Positions 43,352 through 53,533 are shown, counted from the stretch's first letter. The stretch: DNA of 64,000 nt from Indolivaga alginatilytica (GCF_003201355.1 NZ_QICL01000002.1:124001-188000), one strand, 5' to 3'. Program-made: numbers and translations. The notes: generated by a model from the letters alone, not told the origin.

Positions 43352-44065
43352 ATGAAATTATTATTACTGAGCAATTCAACTAATCCGGGCGAATCCTATT
43401 TAGGTTATCCTAAACAAACAATAAAATCATTTTTAGGAGATAAGCCTCTCAATATAGTGTTTATACCTTATGCAGCGGTTACTTTTTCGTATGAGGAATA
43501 TGCGGGAAAGGTAAACGATAGCTTGCAGGAGGTAGGTCTTCAGGTAAAAGGAATACATACTTTCGTAAATGCCAAAGAAGCTATACGTACTGCAGATGTT
43601 ATAATGATCGGTGGTGGTAATACCTGGAAATTGACCCGAACCCTGCAGGAAAACGATCTGATAGATATTATTCGTGAGAAAGTGAATGCCGGTACACCTT
43701 ACATCGGATGGAGTGCAGGATCTAATGTGGCATGTCCGACATTGAGAACTACGAATGATATGCCTATTGTAGCTCCTTTAAGTTTCGAAACTCTCAATTT
43801 AGTCCCTTTTCAGTTGAACCCGCATTATCTGGATGCCCATCCTGATAATCATGGCGGAGAAACCAGAGAAATGAGAATAAATGAGTTTATTATAGAAAAT
43901 CCGGAAATATATGTAGTAGGTTTGAGAGAATCAACTATCCTGCATTTCGAGAATGGAAAATTATCGTTAATCGGCGATCGCTCTGCACGTATATTTAAAT
44001 TCGGAAAAGAGCCATATGAATTGACTTCTAAGGACGATTTCAATTTCTTGGTAAGCCTGAACTAA
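43352..44065 (+). CDS. pepE: Dipeptidase E
   Basis: The 237-aa S51 peptidase starts MKLLLLSNSTNPGESYLGY and has the nucleophile elbow GWSAGSN (S121), MIGGGNTWKLTRTL (about 85-98) and NPHYLDAHPDNHGGETREMR. PepE hydrolyses aspartyl dipeptides. It has no signal peptide. A TAAATTTG promoter box and a nested inverted repeat lie upstream. Confidence 0.94.
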   Translation: MKLLLLSNSTNPGESYLGYPKQTIKSFLGDKPLNIVFIPYAAVTFSYEEYAGKVNDSLQEVGLQVKGIHTFVNAKEAIRTADVIMIGGGNTWKLTRTLQENDLIDIIREKVNAGTPYIGWSAGSNVACPTLRTTNDMPIVAPLSFETLNLVPFQLNPHYLDAHPDNHGGETREMRINEFIIENPEIYVVGLRESTILHFENGKLSLIGDRSARIFKFGKEPYELTSKDDFNFLVSLN

Positions 44066-44143
44066 AAGTATATGTAAATAGTTATTATATAAGCGTAGTA
44101 ACTTTCTTGTAACTCGTAACTAATTACCTGCAACTGTTCAACT

Positions 44144-46219
44144 ATGGGATATTTAAATAAAAAGCTGAAAATACCAACCCCTACCTTTTTTATATTTGCT
44201 ATTATTCTGATAGCTTACTTTGCTCCACGCGAGACTACGGTAAGCTACAATGAGAGCGAAGGTAAGCCTTGGCGCTATGGGCTTGTAACAGCCCCTATGG
44301 ATTTTCCTATTTATAAGCCGGAGGCGCAATTAGAACAGGAGAGGGATAGTATTTTAAAGGAGTATATTCCTTATTATAGCTTAGATAAATTCAGGTCGGA
44401 AAGGGCAATCACTCTGTTTACGAATGATGCTCAGGCAGCTGAAATACCCGAAGGGTATATTCAGTATGTGCAACGAAAGATGCACGAAATTTATCAGGCA
44501 GGATTAATTGCCGCTACAGATTATGATAAAATAGAAGAAAGTAACTTGCAACAACTATATCTTATTAATGGTGATAATGTTGCTTCTATCCGGAATATTA
44601 ATTCCTTTTATACATCAAAACTGGCTTATGAAAAGCTGATAAACGATCTTCCCGAGAATTTGCAATTGTATGTTATTCAGTCTCTCAACTTGAATAACTA
44701 CTTGTATGATAATATCATCTTAGATAGCGAACTTTCGAAGAAAGCTAAAGATGAACTGTTGATGAAAGTCCCCTTTGCAGAAGGAAACGTTCTGGCAGGG
44801 CAGAAGATTATCGATAGAGGTGAGATTGTAACACCCAAGACTGTACATATACTCAATTCATTGCAAAAAATTACAGAGCAGAAAGAGGGGTCGACTACGC
44901 GTAAGAATTGGATGGTTGTAGGAGATATTATATTGATAACAGCCCTCATTATGGCGTTTATGACTTACCTGATATTTTTCCGTCCGAGAGAATATTATGA
45001 CAGGCGTAATGTGGTGTTTATGCTCATGATGGTTACTGCTCTATGTGTATTAACGGGACTCTTTGTAAAGCTGGGATTCAATGTCTATATAATCCCATAT
45101 GCTATGGCAACGGTTATGGTACGTACATTTATCGATTCTCGTACAGCCATGCTTACACATCTTATAACGGCTATAATCTGTTCGCTGATGGTACCGTTTC
45201 CTCAGGAGTTTCTTCTGTTGCAGATACCCGTAGGCTTTATGTGTATCTTTAGCTTGAAGGATTTGTCGGAAAGGTCTCAATTGATAAAATCGTCGTTCTT
45301 TATCTTACTTACCTATACATCTCTTTATATTGGTGTGACATTAGCTCTGAAAGGTGATATCAAACAGATTGACCCATTGATGTTCCTTTATTTTGCGATC
45401 AACTTTATGTTCGTAATGTTTGCATACCTGTTGGTGTATATGTGCGAAAAGGTATTCGGATTTATATCGGGAGTAAGTATGATCGAACTATCGAATATCA
45501 ACAAACCTTTATTGCAGCAACTGTCGGAGGTGGCACCGGGTACGTTTCAACACTCGATGCAGGTCTCTAATTTAGCGGCTGCGGTAGCCACTCGTATTGG
45601 AGCAAATGCTCCTCTGGTGCGTACGGGAGCATTGTATCACGATATCGGAAAAATGATTAATCCTGCTTATTTTACCGAAAATCAGATTCCGGGAATGAAT
45701 CCTCATATAGGACTGTCTTATAAAGAAAGTGCGCGTATAATTATAAATCATGTGCCCGAAGGAATTAAGATTGCCCGCAAATATAATCTACCTCAACAGA
45801 TTATCGATTTTATCGCAACTCATCATGGAACGGGAAAGGTGAAATATTTCTACAATTCCTATAAAAACGAACATGCAGATGAGGCTGTAAGTGAGGCTGA
45901 TTTTTCGTATCCGGGTCCAAATCCGTTTACGAAAGAAACAGCAATTCTGATGATGGCAGACACAGTAGAAGCTGCATCGAGAAGTCTAAAAGAATATACA
46001 GAAGAATCTATATCTCAATTGGTAAATAGGCTGATTGATACTCAAATGCATGACGGATTACTCAGAAATGCACCTATTACCTTTAGGGATATTGAGATTG
46101 CAAAGAACATATTCAAGGAGAAACTGATGACTATATATCATTCTCGTATTGCCTATCCGGAGTTATCAAAGGAGGCAGAAAAAAACATAGAAGAAGCTGA
46201 AGAAAAAGCTTCGATGTAA
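44144..46219 (+). CDS. 7TM-HD phosphodiesterase, PgpH-like
   Basis: The 691-aa protein has an N-terminal TM (about 13-27), an extracellular 7TM-7TMR_HD region, seven TM helices (about 265-445), and a cytosolic HD domain (about 465-650) with HSMQVSNLAA, YHDIGKMINP, HHGTGKVKYF and MMADTVEAASR. PgpH in Listeria degrades cyclic di-AMP to pApA, so this is the likely role. The GTAACTCGTAACT repeat remnant just upstream (44098-44135) marks the border with pepE. Confidence 0.9.
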   Translation: MGYLNKKLKIPTPTFFIFAIILIAYFAPRETTVSYNESEGKPWRYGLVTAPMDFPIYKPEAQLEQERDSILKEYIPYYSLDKFRSERAITLFTNDAQAAEIPEGYIQYVQRKMHEIYQAGLIAATDYDKIEESNLQQLYLINGDNVASIRNINSFYTSKLAYEKLINDLPENLQLYVIQSLNLNNYLYDNIILDSELSKKAKDELLMKVPFAEGNVLAGQKIIDRGEIVTPKTVHILNSLQKITEQKEGSTTRKNWMVVGDIILITALIMAFMTYLIFFRPREYYDRRNVVFMLMMVTALCVLTGLFVKLGFNVYIIPYAMATVMVRTFIDSRTAMLTHLITAIICSLMVPFPQEFLLLQIPVGFMCIFSLKDLSERSQLIKSSFFILLTYTSLYIGVTLALKGDIKQIDPLMFLYFAINFMFVMFAYLLVYMCEKVFGFISGVSMIELSNINKPLLQQLSEVAPGTFQHSMQVSNLAAAVATRIGANAPLVRTGALYHDIGKMINPAYFTENQIPGMNPHIGLSYKESARIIINHVPEGIKIARKYNLPQQIIDFIATHHGTGKVKYFYNSYKNEHADEAVSEADFSYPGPNPFTKETAILMMADTVEAASRSLKEYTEESISQLVNRLIDTQMHDGLLRNAPITFRDIEIAKNIFKEKLMTIYHSRIAYPELSKEAEKNIEEAEEKASM

Positions 46220-46247
46220 AATTAAACACACTAAATTCTCTGAAAAA

Positions 46248-46616
46248 ATGGATATACCAAAGCCTTTAAGGGTTGTAAGTATTGTATTGGTAGTATTAGG
46301 AATTATAAGAATAGTTGCAGGCATATTGGGACTTATAGGATTGCGAGGTTTTTTCTCTGAAAATCCCGATCTGATTACTCAGGTTATAATTGAAAATTTT
46401 GTGGCAGGTCCACTAATCTTGATTTCAGGGTTGTTATTATTGAAAGGTAAAGCAATCGGTAGAATCCTTTTAGTTGTAGCGGTGGTTGGATCGTGGATTG
46501 CCAGTTTTGTAATTTCCAAAGAATATAGCATAGGTACTCTGATTATATTCAGTGCCATAATTGCTATTCTATTCTTAGAAGACAAGATCAAGCAATATTT
46601 TGCAGATAAAGCTTAA
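46248..46616 (+). CDS. Small membrane protein, 122 aa
   Basis: The protein has four hydrophobic segments (RVVSIVLVVLGIIRIVAGIL, VAGPLILISGLLLL, RILLVVAVVGSWIASFVI, GTLIIFSAIIAILFL) and a short charged C-terminus. It is 28 bp after the 7TM-HD gene and followed by a bidirectional terminator, so the two probably form one transcript. No family is recognised. Confidence 0.65.
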   Translation: MDIPKPLRVVSIVLVVLGIIRIVAGILGLIGLRGFFSENPDLITQVIIENFVAGPLILISGLLLLKGKAIGRILLVVAVVGSWIASFVISKEYSIGTLIIFSAIIAILFLEDKIKQYFADKA

Positions 46617-46634
46617 ACAGATTTGTTCTAAAAT

Positions 46635-46674
46635 AAAAAGAGGCGATGTTTGATTTCAAACATCGCCTCTTTTT
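46635..46674. terminator. Bidirectional terminator
   Basis: AAAAAGAGGCGATGTTTGA and TCAAACATCGCCTCTTTTT form a perfect 19-bp stem around a two-base loop. It separates the convergent membrane-protein and DUF4091 genes and has T tracts on both strands. Confidence 0.9.
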
Positions 46675-46688
46675 ATTTTTCGTTCTCT

Positions 46689-48470
46689 TTACTTCGAGAT
46701 TTCGTTAATCGTCATTTTCGCCTTATTCAGCATATCATTAATAGGCTCTGCTGGTTCAATAGTATTGAATTTAGCAACTTCGGCATTCAGTTTTTCCAAC
46801 TTGCTTAAAGATTCGGGAGTGTTGGCTTTCTTCAAGTCTTCTCTTAGAATGCGAATCTTTTCAAAATCCTGTATACCTTCTATCAAACGTTCGAAGCGTA
46901 TAGAGCTACGTGCCTCAGGATATACAATATATGTATCACCACCGGGCCATGTTCTGAATCGAGAATCGGTCAATGGATTTTCTACCCATGAGTTGTATGC
47001 CCAACGCAAGAAACCGTCGAAATCGGCAGCAATAGCATACCAGCTGGCATAAACAGACTCTGCTGAGTTAGAGAATGTAAACATATTAGGGAACTTATCA
47101 GAACAGCAAACGTAATACGTGGTTATCAAACCTTTTTCGCGACGCATAGCTATATCAGCCGAATCTACTTTCGCACCGGCAGCTACACACATATCTTTTA
47201 TGAATGGGTATTTCTTGTAGCTTTTGTGATTATCAGCCAATGATATACCTAGTTCGGGAGCTACTTTTTGTAGCAGGTCTACTGTTGCTTTCATCGCTTC
47301 GGGCGAACGCTCGTCCATAGCAATATTGGTTATCTCTAACCAGCCCTTTTCTTTCAGATGTTTGGTGAAATCAGTTAAAAAAGGAGTCCACATATCAGCG
47401 AATATTTTTGTTCCTGGATCAGCCTTCACATTTATAATCTCTTTAGAAGCAGCATCGGTATAATGTATCTCGTTATTCCAGGGAATCATCGAATAACAAT
47501 TGATCATTTTATTGATTCCTAAATCCATCATCAGTTGTACCCACTTGTCGAATATGGCATAATCGTAAGTCCATGTTCCATCTGTGTTTTTTGTCCATAT
47601 AATCATATCAGCATATGGGTCGAAGCATTGGTTGTGCCAAGGTTCTTTATTGATGTTTGCGGTAATTACTTTCTGTCCTGCATCGGCAAGCATTTTCATC
47701 TGGGGTTTAAGAGCTTCAAAATGTTTATCGCTCCACATTTCTAAGTTCTGAACACGAGCCACAGCCGAAGGATGTTGCCACAAATCAAGATGATAAGTCC
47801 ATTCAGAGGGAGAGGGTAAGGTTCTATCTTGAACCTCTATACTGATCTCAAATTCCTGAGTCTTTTGGTCTCTGGCATATACTTTAAGCTTACCATTATA
47901 AGTTCCCGCTGTTGCCGATTGAGGAATGTTTATACTAAGCCATACGGGACGTACGGTTTTAGCTTCGATATTGAAGCACTCCAAATTATCGAGCATATCG
48001 GCAGCTAGTGACGACGGGAAATCCTCAGGTTTACGATAGCCACAACCCGGCTCGAATATATCGGTCATAACATAACGAACAAATCTGGCTTGAGCTATAT
48101 CAGAAGATAGTTTTCCGTTGGGAGAAGTAAAGTCGCTGAATTCGCATTCTACTTGTTGAATGTCTTCAGCGCTCCAAAGTAATAGCTGTCCCGAAAGTTT
48201 TTCACCTTTCCATCCGGTTACTGTATATGATTGGCTGGCTTTAACTTCGGGCATTACCGATTTCGGATATTTGTCGTCTATACTCACAAAAGAAGCATTT
48301 AGTCCCGGAGGTGTCTGGCTCCAATTAGATAACGTGTCTGCTGTCGGATCAGCCATCTCAGCAAAGGTATCACACGTTTTTAGGGGTCTTTTCTGTTCGC
48401 AACTTGCAGATATTCCGCAAAGGATTATCAGGCAGATTAAGTTTCTTGCCAAAATCAAGGTTTTTTTCAT
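46689..48470 (-). CDS. DUF4091 domain lipoprotein, glycoside-hydrolase-like
   Basis: The 593-aa protein has a lipobox (GISASCEQ, Cys about 24), a beta-sandwich N-terminal region (about 60-215), and a TIM-barrel-like domain with WTYHLDLWQHPSAVARV, ITNIAMDERSPEAMKATV and a C-terminal DUF4091 motif (ADFDGFLRWAYNSWVENPL, YPEARSSIRFERLIEGIQDFEK). DUF4091 proteins are common in Bacteroidetes polysaccharide-degrading strains and are thought to act on glycans. Catalytic residues are not established here. It is monocistronic. Confidence 0.85.
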   Translation of the reverse strand: MKKTLILARNLICLIILCGISASCEQKRPLKTCDTFAEMADPTADTLSNWSQTPPGLNASFVSIDDKYPKSVMPEVKASQSYTVTGWKGEKLSGQLLLWSAEDIQQVECEFSDFTSPNGKLSSDIAQARFVRYVMTDIFEPGCGYRKPEDFPSSLAADMLDNLECFNIEAKTVRPVWLSINIPQSATAGTYNGKLKVYARDQKTQEFEISIEVQDRTLPSPSEWTYHLDLWQHPSAVARVQNLEMWSDKHFEALKPQMKMLADAGQKVITANINKEPWHNQCFDPYADMIIWTKNTDGTWTYDYAIFDKWVQLMMDLGINKMINCYSMIPWNNEIHYTDAASKEIINVKADPGTKIFADMWTPFLTDFTKHLKEKGWLEITNIAMDERSPEAMKATVDLLQKVAPELGISLADNHKSYKKYPFIKDMCVAAGAKVDSADIAMRREKGLITTYYVCCSDKFPNMFTFSNSAESVYASWYAIAADFDGFLRWAYNSWVENPLTDSRFRTWPGGDTYIVYPEARSSIRFERLIEGIQDFEKIRILREDLKKANTPESLSKLEKLNAEVAKFNTIEPAEPINDMLNKAKMTINEISK

Positions 48471-48613
48471 AGCATCTAAAAAGATTGGTTATTATAGTAT
48501 TTCGTTATAAACTGTTTTACAGCAATAAGGTATAAATGTAGTAAATAGTAATTAGTAAAGAAAACCAAATATTGTTAATGCTCTCTTAATAAGAAGTTTT
48601 TGTGATTAAAATG

Positions 48614-48645
48614 AAAAGAGACATCTGTACAGATGTCTCTTTTTT
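48614..48645 (-). terminator. Terminator adjoining the cbpM-like stop
   Basis: AAAAGAGACATCTGT and ACAGATGTCTCTTTT form a perfect palindrome with no loop bases, followed by T on the plus strand. The stop codon of the 115-aa gene (48644-48646) touches the right edge. Confidence 0.8.
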
Positions 48646-48991
48646 ATTCGTCTATCTCTTCCCACAAATCTTTATGGTGAAGCGATTTCAGTTTTCGCAA
48701 TGAGTAGAGTTCTTGTTCCAGAGTTTGTACTTTCTTCAATAAATTTTGTATAACATCTATACCTTCGATGTTGATCGAAAGATCGTAATACCAGTTTGCA
48801 AAACGTTCTAAATCGGGTAGCTGCGATTCTCTTATATAATGTTCCCCTTCAACTATCTCTATCTCTATCAATCCTTCGTTCTCTAACAGATCGATGAAAG
48901 ATGCTTCTACTTGCGAACTGTTACAGTATTCTTCTATTATAATTAGTCCTGTTTTCATAACGATATTCTTTAAGTAACAGTAAATATTCAA
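48644..48991 (-). CDS. Chaperone modulator, CbpM-like
   Basis: The frame begins at 48991 (MNIYCYLKNIVMKTG); an internal ATG at codon 12 (48958; MKTGLIIIEEYCN) may be the true start. It matches MerR-like CbpM: IEEYCNSSQVEASFIDLLENEG, then ESQLPDLERFANWYYDLSIN and a C-terminal coiled coil. In E. coli CbpM inhibits the DnaJ-like CbpA, whose homologue is encoded 63 bp upstream here, which supports the call. Confidence 0.8.
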   Translation of the reverse strand: MNIYCYLKNIVMKTGLIIIEEYCNSSQVEASFIDLLENEGLIEIEIVEGEHYIRESQLPDLERFANWYYDLSINIEGIDVIQNLLKKVQTLEQELYSLRKLKSLHHKDLWEEIDE

Positions 48992-49026
48992 TACAATATT
49001 ATCGAGTAATATCAGTCTATTGTACC

Positions 49027-49062
49027 TATACTTACCAAAGTAATAAATAAGTATTAGACCTT
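49027..49062 (+). repeat. AAGGTCT element overlapping the cbpA-like CDS end
   Basis: TATACTTACCAAAGTAATAA, then ATAAGTATTAGACCTT. The left arm has decayed. The TAA stop (49054-49056 read leftward) lies inside the palindrome and the last codons (AAG GTC) are the right arm, so the element forms the end of this protein. Confidence 0.65.
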
Positions 49063-49983
49063 CGATTGATAACTTGCAAGTTTCTTGAAGAGGTCTTTTT
49101 GCTCATCAGTCAAACCTGTTGGAACTTTTACAGAATAGGTGATGTATAGGTCACCAAACTGTCCGTCTTTTTTATATACAGGAAACCCCTTGCCTTTTAA
49201 CCGAACTTTAGTTCCATTTTGAGTTTCGGGTTTTACTTTCAATTTTACTTTTCCCGATAGAGTATCTATCATAGTCTCACCACCCAGTACTGCGGTATAT
49301 AAGTCTAACGATTCATTTACATACAGATCGTCTCCTAATCTTTTGAATAACGGGTCTTCTGCAATTACAAATGTGATATACAGATCTCCGTCAGGACCTC
49401 CGTTTACTCCCGGTCCTCCTTGTTTGGGTAGTTTTATAACTTGTCCGTCGGCAATACCGGCGGGAACGGTTATACGTATATTTTTACCGTTAACGGCAAG
49501 AGTTTGCTTATGTGTTTCCGATGCATCTTTTAAGCTGAGATGCAATTCGGCAGTATAGTCTTGCCCTTTGAAGCCATGCGATCTGCCGCCACGTGAACCT
49601 CTACTTCCTCTGTTTCCGAATAAGGATTCAAAGAAGTCCGAAAATTCGCTGTCGTCGCTAGAATAACTATAACTGGCATCGCCTCCAAATCCGCCGAAGC
49701 CTCCTCCAAAACCTCCACTTTGAGATTGTTGTTGACGGGCTTTCTCGTATTCTTCGCCATGTTGCCAATGTTCGCCATATGTATCGTATTTTTTTCTCTT
49801 TTCGGGATCACTCAAAACTTCATTAGCTTCGTTTATCTGCTGAAATTTTTGATGTGACTCCTTGTCATCCGGATTTAAATCGGGATGATACTTTCTGGCT
49901 AATTTTCGATATGCCTTTTTGATGTCGTCGGCTGAGGCATCCTTTTTTAGCCCAAGTACGCTATAATAATCAATAAATGCCAT
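49054..49983 (-). CDS. DnaJ/CbpA-like chaperone
   Basis: The 309-aa protein has a J domain (1-70) with KYHPDLN (H33, P34, D35), a Gly/Phe-rich linker ([12 protein letters not shown] near 90-101), and DnaJ C-terminal domains I and II (about 140-300). It lacks the zinc-finger region (no CxxCxGxG repeats), which makes it CbpA-like rather than DnaJ. It works with DnaK. The cbpM-like gene follows 63 bp later. Its last residues are encoded by a repeat element. Confidence 0.92.
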   Translation of the reverse strand: MAFIDYYSVLGLKKDASADDIKKAYRKLARKYHPDLNPDDKESHQKFQQINEANEVLSDPEKRKKYDTYGEHWQHGEEYEKARQQQSQSGGFGGGFGGFGGDASYSYSSDDSEFSDFFESLFGNRGSRGSRGGRSHGFKGQDYTAELHLSLKDASETHKQTLAVNGKNIRITVPAGIADGQVIKLPKQGGPGVNGGPDGDLYITFVIAEDPLFKRLGDDLYVNESLDLYTAVLGGETMIDTLSGKVKLKVKPETQNGTKVRLKGKGFPVYKKDGQFGDLYITYSVKVPTGLTDEQKDLFKKLASYQSKV

Positions 49984-50059
49984 ATTTTATTTAGTTTATG
50001 TTATTAACATCTTATCCTGCTTATTCGTTCATTTGCCGAGTTTGTCCCAAAGGTGGAAT

Positions 50060-50195
50060 AGACACACAAAACATACTGAATATAGAGATTTTATATTAAA
50101 CGCCAAGTCGCCAAGCAGCAAAGTTATTTCCTTATTATTCGAAGACTAAAATCTCATTCTTTGCTCCCTCTCTATAGGAGAAGGTTGGGATGAAG
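50060..50195. repeat. Decayed interspersed repeats between pbpC and cbpA-like genes
   Basis: GACACACAAAACATACTGAATA, then AACGCCAAGTCGCCAAGCAGCAAAG (50099-50123), related to the repeat at 30945-31062. A second type follows at about 50164-50195, CCCTCTCTATAGGAGAAGG then TTGGGATGA. The flanks carry no gene. Confidence 0.5.
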
Positions 50196-50230
50196 TACAG
50201 TATATTCGATATTCTGTATCTCCTTTGAGA

Positions 50231-50268
50231 TAGCTTCCTGCAAAGCAATAAAAAGGTCTGCGACCTTA
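50231..50268 (+). repeat. AAGGTCT palindrome element overlapping the pbpC stop
   Basis: TAGCTTCCTGCAAAGCAATA, then AAAAGGTCTGCGACCTTA. The core is AAGGTCTGCGACCTT (50253-50267) and the last TTA (50266-50268) is the pbpC stop read leftward. Confidence 0.8.
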
Positions 50269-52635
50269 CTTTACAGTAAAGTTAAGAACTAATGAGTTGC
50301 CCGTTTCATCCACAACAGTCAATCGGTGTTTCCCTGCAACGGGAGCTAATTCTTTCTTATGAAAATTCTGAGTCTCGCCAACATAAGTATCATCTAAGTG
50401 CCAATATACTTTTGTCTGCGGATTGCGGTGAGCCAGTTCGAAGATGACCTTTCCGGGCGATCCGTCCAATTGCTTCGGTATACTTACAACCCCATTTGCA
50501 AACGGATATATGAATTCCATCGTTTTGGTTTGATCTTCGTCCATACATTCGGGCGAAAATGGTGGTAACATCTGATAAGACGGATGTTGTTCTTTATAAA
50601 ACCATTCCCACGAAGGCGGTAAAACAAACCACGAAGTTTGTACTATACCTCTGCTTCCTGCGCAGTTTTCATACACTCTGTATTTGAAATCTTCGGATAC
50701 ATTTATCCTTATATGAAAATCGCAGGCGTTAGTCTCCATACCTTTTTTAGTAATCCATACTGTATCGGCTGATGTTTCAGGACAATTTATGCCCGTCAAC
50801 ATTCCGCTTTCTTTACATGTTTCAGCTTGTATAAGATCGCTTGTGGGAGGTGTAAACCATTTGGATGTGGGTAGCGAATTGAAGATATCGAACATTACCA
50901 TTCCGGCAGTTCTTGCACCCGTCAATCCCGGGCGACCTTCTCCGTCTGAGTTACCCACCCATACGCCAACGGCATATTTAGGATTAACTCCCACTGCCCA
51001 ACCGTCGCGGAAACCAAAGCTTGTGCCTGTTTTCCATGCAATTTTTTGTATGGATGGGATAGACCTCCAATCGATCTCCTCCGGACGATTTACATTCGTC
51101 AGAGCATCAAAGGTCAGCCAGATAGCACCCGCTTCAAACAGTGGTCTCGTAATACGCTCAATAGGTTCGTTATTATCCTCGCTGTAGATATACGAGATCG
51201 GTTTGTGTTTCCAGTAACGTTGTTCGTCGTTATAATCGTTCAAAGATTGTGCCATATGTGCATACATAGACGTGATGTCCCATAATTTACCTTCAGCTCC
51301 ACCCAGAATAAGCGAAAGCCCATAAGTATCGGGCGAACGTGACAAAGTTGTCATACCTGCCTCCTTCAATAGGGAGTAGAATTTGGGTATACCGTATTTT
51401 CGGAGTGAAACCACAAACGGAATATTGAGAGATCGTGCCAATGCTTCGGAAGCAGGAGCTGCACCATCGTAATTGAGACTGAAATTCTTAGGGCTGAAAC
51501 CGTTGATATTGATCGGTATATCTGCCAGTAATTGATTGGGGAGTAATTGACCATCCTGAAGCATGGCACAATAGAGGAACGGCTTTAATATACTACCCGT
51601 ACTTCGCGGTGCTTGAATAACATCTACCTGATTGGCTGAGACGCTTTTATCGAAATTGACATTTCCGCAATAAGCAACAACCTCGTTCTTTTCAATATCG
51701 ATAACTACTGCGGCGATGTTCTTTATTTCATTCTGTGCAAATTCGGCATTCCATCTCGATAATATATTCTCAATCAATAATTGTCGGCGTTTATCAATGG
51801 TAGAGCGTATATGTTTGCCGCCTTGTTCCATATATATCTTAGTTACAAGGTGAGGTGCAACTTGTGGTAGTGAATAGGGTTCGAAGGGTAGGGGCTCGGC
51901 TATCGAAAGCTCGTAATCTATCTCATCAATAACTCCCTTTTCTTGCAGACGCTTGAGTAGGTTGTTTCGTTTGTTTAAAAGTTTCTCTCTGTTACGACCA
52001 AAGTGCATAATTGCAGGAGAATTAGGAAGTACAGCCAGTGTTGCCGCTTCTGCCCAAGATAGGGTAGAGGATTGATGCCCGAAATATCGCCATGATGCGG
52101 CTTCTATTCCTACAACATTACCGCCCATTGGAGCATGTGAAGCATATAGATTTATAATTTCATCTTTCGAATAGGAAAACTCAAGCCGTGTAGCTAAAAT
52201 CATCTCAATAAACTTCTCTCCGAAAGTCCGCTTTTCTTTTCTCGATAAACGGATGGTTTGCATGGTAATGGTACTAGCCCCACTTACAATTCGTTTCTGA
52301 GAGATATTCTGTTTAATGGCTCTAAAGAGCGAGATCGGATTTATACCCCAGTGATAACTGAAATACTGATCTTCGAACTGAGTAACGCATACTCTGTATT
52401 TTTCGGGGACGGAATCAACGGAAGGAAAACGCCATTGCTGATCGTTGGCAATACGTGCCCCCAATAATTCGTTTTCTCTATCGGAGACCACCGTACTATA
52501 TGGAACATCAAAAAGTGGCGAAGGCAGACAGAATATATACCAGATAACTAAAATACTGCACAAAGGAATTGCTATTTTGTATTTAAGCTTGGCATTCTTA
52601 TATCTGTTTATCCACTTTTTGATATTTTCTTTCAT
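50266..52635 (-). CDS. pbpC: Penicillin-binding protein 1C
   Basis: The 789-aa bifunctional enzyme has an N-terminal TM (about 20-38), a glycosyltransferase-51 domain (about 55-235, catalytic E88 in FEDQYFSYHWG), a transpeptidase domain with S348-x-x-K351, SLN (SxN motif) and KTGTSFGFRD, and the C-terminal BiPBP domain (about 700-789) typical of PBP1C. It polymerises and cross-links peptidoglycan. In many bacteria it is linked to an alpha-2-macroglobulin gene, absent here. An endonuclease/phosphatase gene lies just upstream (7 bp). Confidence 0.94.
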   Translation of the reverse strand: MKENIKKWINRYKNAKLKYKIAIPLCSILVIWYIFCLPSPLFDVPYSTVVSDRENELLGARIANDQQWRFPSVDSVPEKYRVCVTQFEDQYFSYHWGINPISLFRAIKQNISQKRIVSGASTITMQTIRLSRKEKRTFGEKFIEMILATRLEFSYSKDEIINLYASHAPMGGNVVGIEAASWRYFGHQSSTLSWAEAATLAVLPNSPAIMHFGRNREKLLNKRNNLLKRLQEKGVIDEIDYELSIAEPLPFEPYSLPQVAPHLVTKIYMEQGGKHIRSTIDKRRQLLIENILSRWNAEFAQNEIKNIAAVVIDIEKNEVVAYCGNVNFDKSVSANQVDVIQAPRSTGSILKPFLYCAMLQDGQLLPNQLLADIPININGFSPKNFSLNYDGAAPASEALARSLNIPFVVSLRKYGIPKFYSLLKEAGMTTLSRSPDTYGLSLILGGAEGKLWDITSMYAHMAQSLNDYNDEQRYWKHKPISYIYSEDNNEPIERITRPLFEAGAIWLTFDALTNVNRPEEIDWRSIPSIQKIAWKTGTSFGFRDGWAVGVNPKYAVGVWVGNSDGEGRPGLTGARTAGMVMFDIFNSLPTSKWFTPPTSDLIQAETCKESGMLTGINCPETSADTVWITKKGMETNACDFHIRINVSEDFKYRVYENCAGSRGIVQTSWFVLPPSWEWFYKEQHPSYQMLPPFSPECMDEDQTKTMEFIYPFANGVVSIPKQLDGSPGKVIFELAHRNPQTKVYWHLDDTYVGETQNFHKKELAPVAGKHRLTVVDETGNSLVLNFTVK

Positions 52636-52641
52636 TGATCT

Positions 52642-53502
52642 TTATTTTGTGAACTCAATTTGAGTAACTACAGGATAATGGTCGGAAGGCAGGCGGGGTA
52701 CACTGTTTGTATCCCAATAATTATCGTTTAAGATGGCATAACGTATAACGTTGAAATCCTTGGTAAGAAAAATATGATCTATACGCTCATCTGTTTTTCT
52801 CGTCAGGTCGAATGCATTGAATGTTCCGTTATTTGCATACTTGACAGGAGACAACTCATATGAGTCTCTCAGCAAGCCTGATGTATCCAAAAAGACGTAG
52901 CTTTCATTATTCTGGTCTACGTTGAAATCGCCGGTTAGTATCGCCGGTTTTTTTCCGGCTATCTTTTTAATTTTCTCAAGAACTAGTTTAGTTCCTTCTT
53001 TACGGGCTTTTATGCCGACATGATCGGTGTGTAAATTAAAGAGATAGAATACTTTGCCCGATGCTTGTTCTTTAAATTTACCCCACGTGCAAATACGAAT
53101 GCAAACTGCATCCCATCCCAAATTAGGTTTAGAAGAGTTATTCGCTAACCAGAAATTTCCTGAATTCAGCAATTTATACTTATTTTTTTTGTAGAAAATT
53201 GCAGAATATTCCCCTGCTTTCTTGCCATCGTCTCGTCCGACACCAATATAATCGAGTTCGGGTAATTGTTCCTTTATGTTTTCCAATTGGTTATGCAATC
53301 CTTCCTGTGTTCCGATAATATCGAGGTTGTGGTATTTGATCAAATTGCATATTTCGGGCAAACGTTGTTGCCAACCATTACCATTTTTTATATCATCCGA
53401 GTTCTCGTTACGAATATTATATGTTGCTACAGTTATTCTCTGAGCATTCACGATATATGAACAATTTAATATACAAAGTAGTAATAAGAATTTTGTTTTC
53501 AT
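52642..53502 (-). CDS. Endonuclease/exonuclease/phosphatase family protein, secreted
   Basis: The 286-aa protein has a signal peptide (LLLCILNCSYIVNAQ) and the EEP fold: VATYNIRNEN, IIGTQEGLHNQL (metal-binding Glu), LFNLHTDHVGIKAR, ILTGDFNVDQN and DRIDHIFLTKDF, with SDHYPVVTQI at the end. Such enzymes act as phosphodiesterases or nucleases; the substrate is unknown. It ends 6 bp before pbpC and may be co-transcribed. Confidence 0.9.
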   Translation of the reverse strand: MKTKFLLLLCILNCSYIVNAQRITVATYNIRNENSDDIKNGNGWQQRLPEICNLIKYHNLDIIGTQEGLHNQLENIKEQLPELDYIGVGRDDGKKAGEYSAIFYKKNKYKLLNSGNFWLANNSSKPNLGWDAVCIRICTWGKFKEQASGKVFYLFNLHTDHVGIKARKEGTKLVLEKIKKIAGKKPAILTGDFNVDQNNESYVFLDTSGLLRDSYELSPVKYANNGTFNAFDLTRKTDERIDHIFLTKDFNVIRYAILNDNYWDTNSVPRLPSDHYPVVTQIEFTK

Positions 53503-53533
53503 CGTTTATTAGTTTAGTGTTTCTTCTAACATA

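Noticed and set aside
49343-49811. Frames opposite the Gly-rich linker of the cbpA-like gene
   Set aside because: They are antisense artefacts of a repetitive GGFGG-coding stretch.
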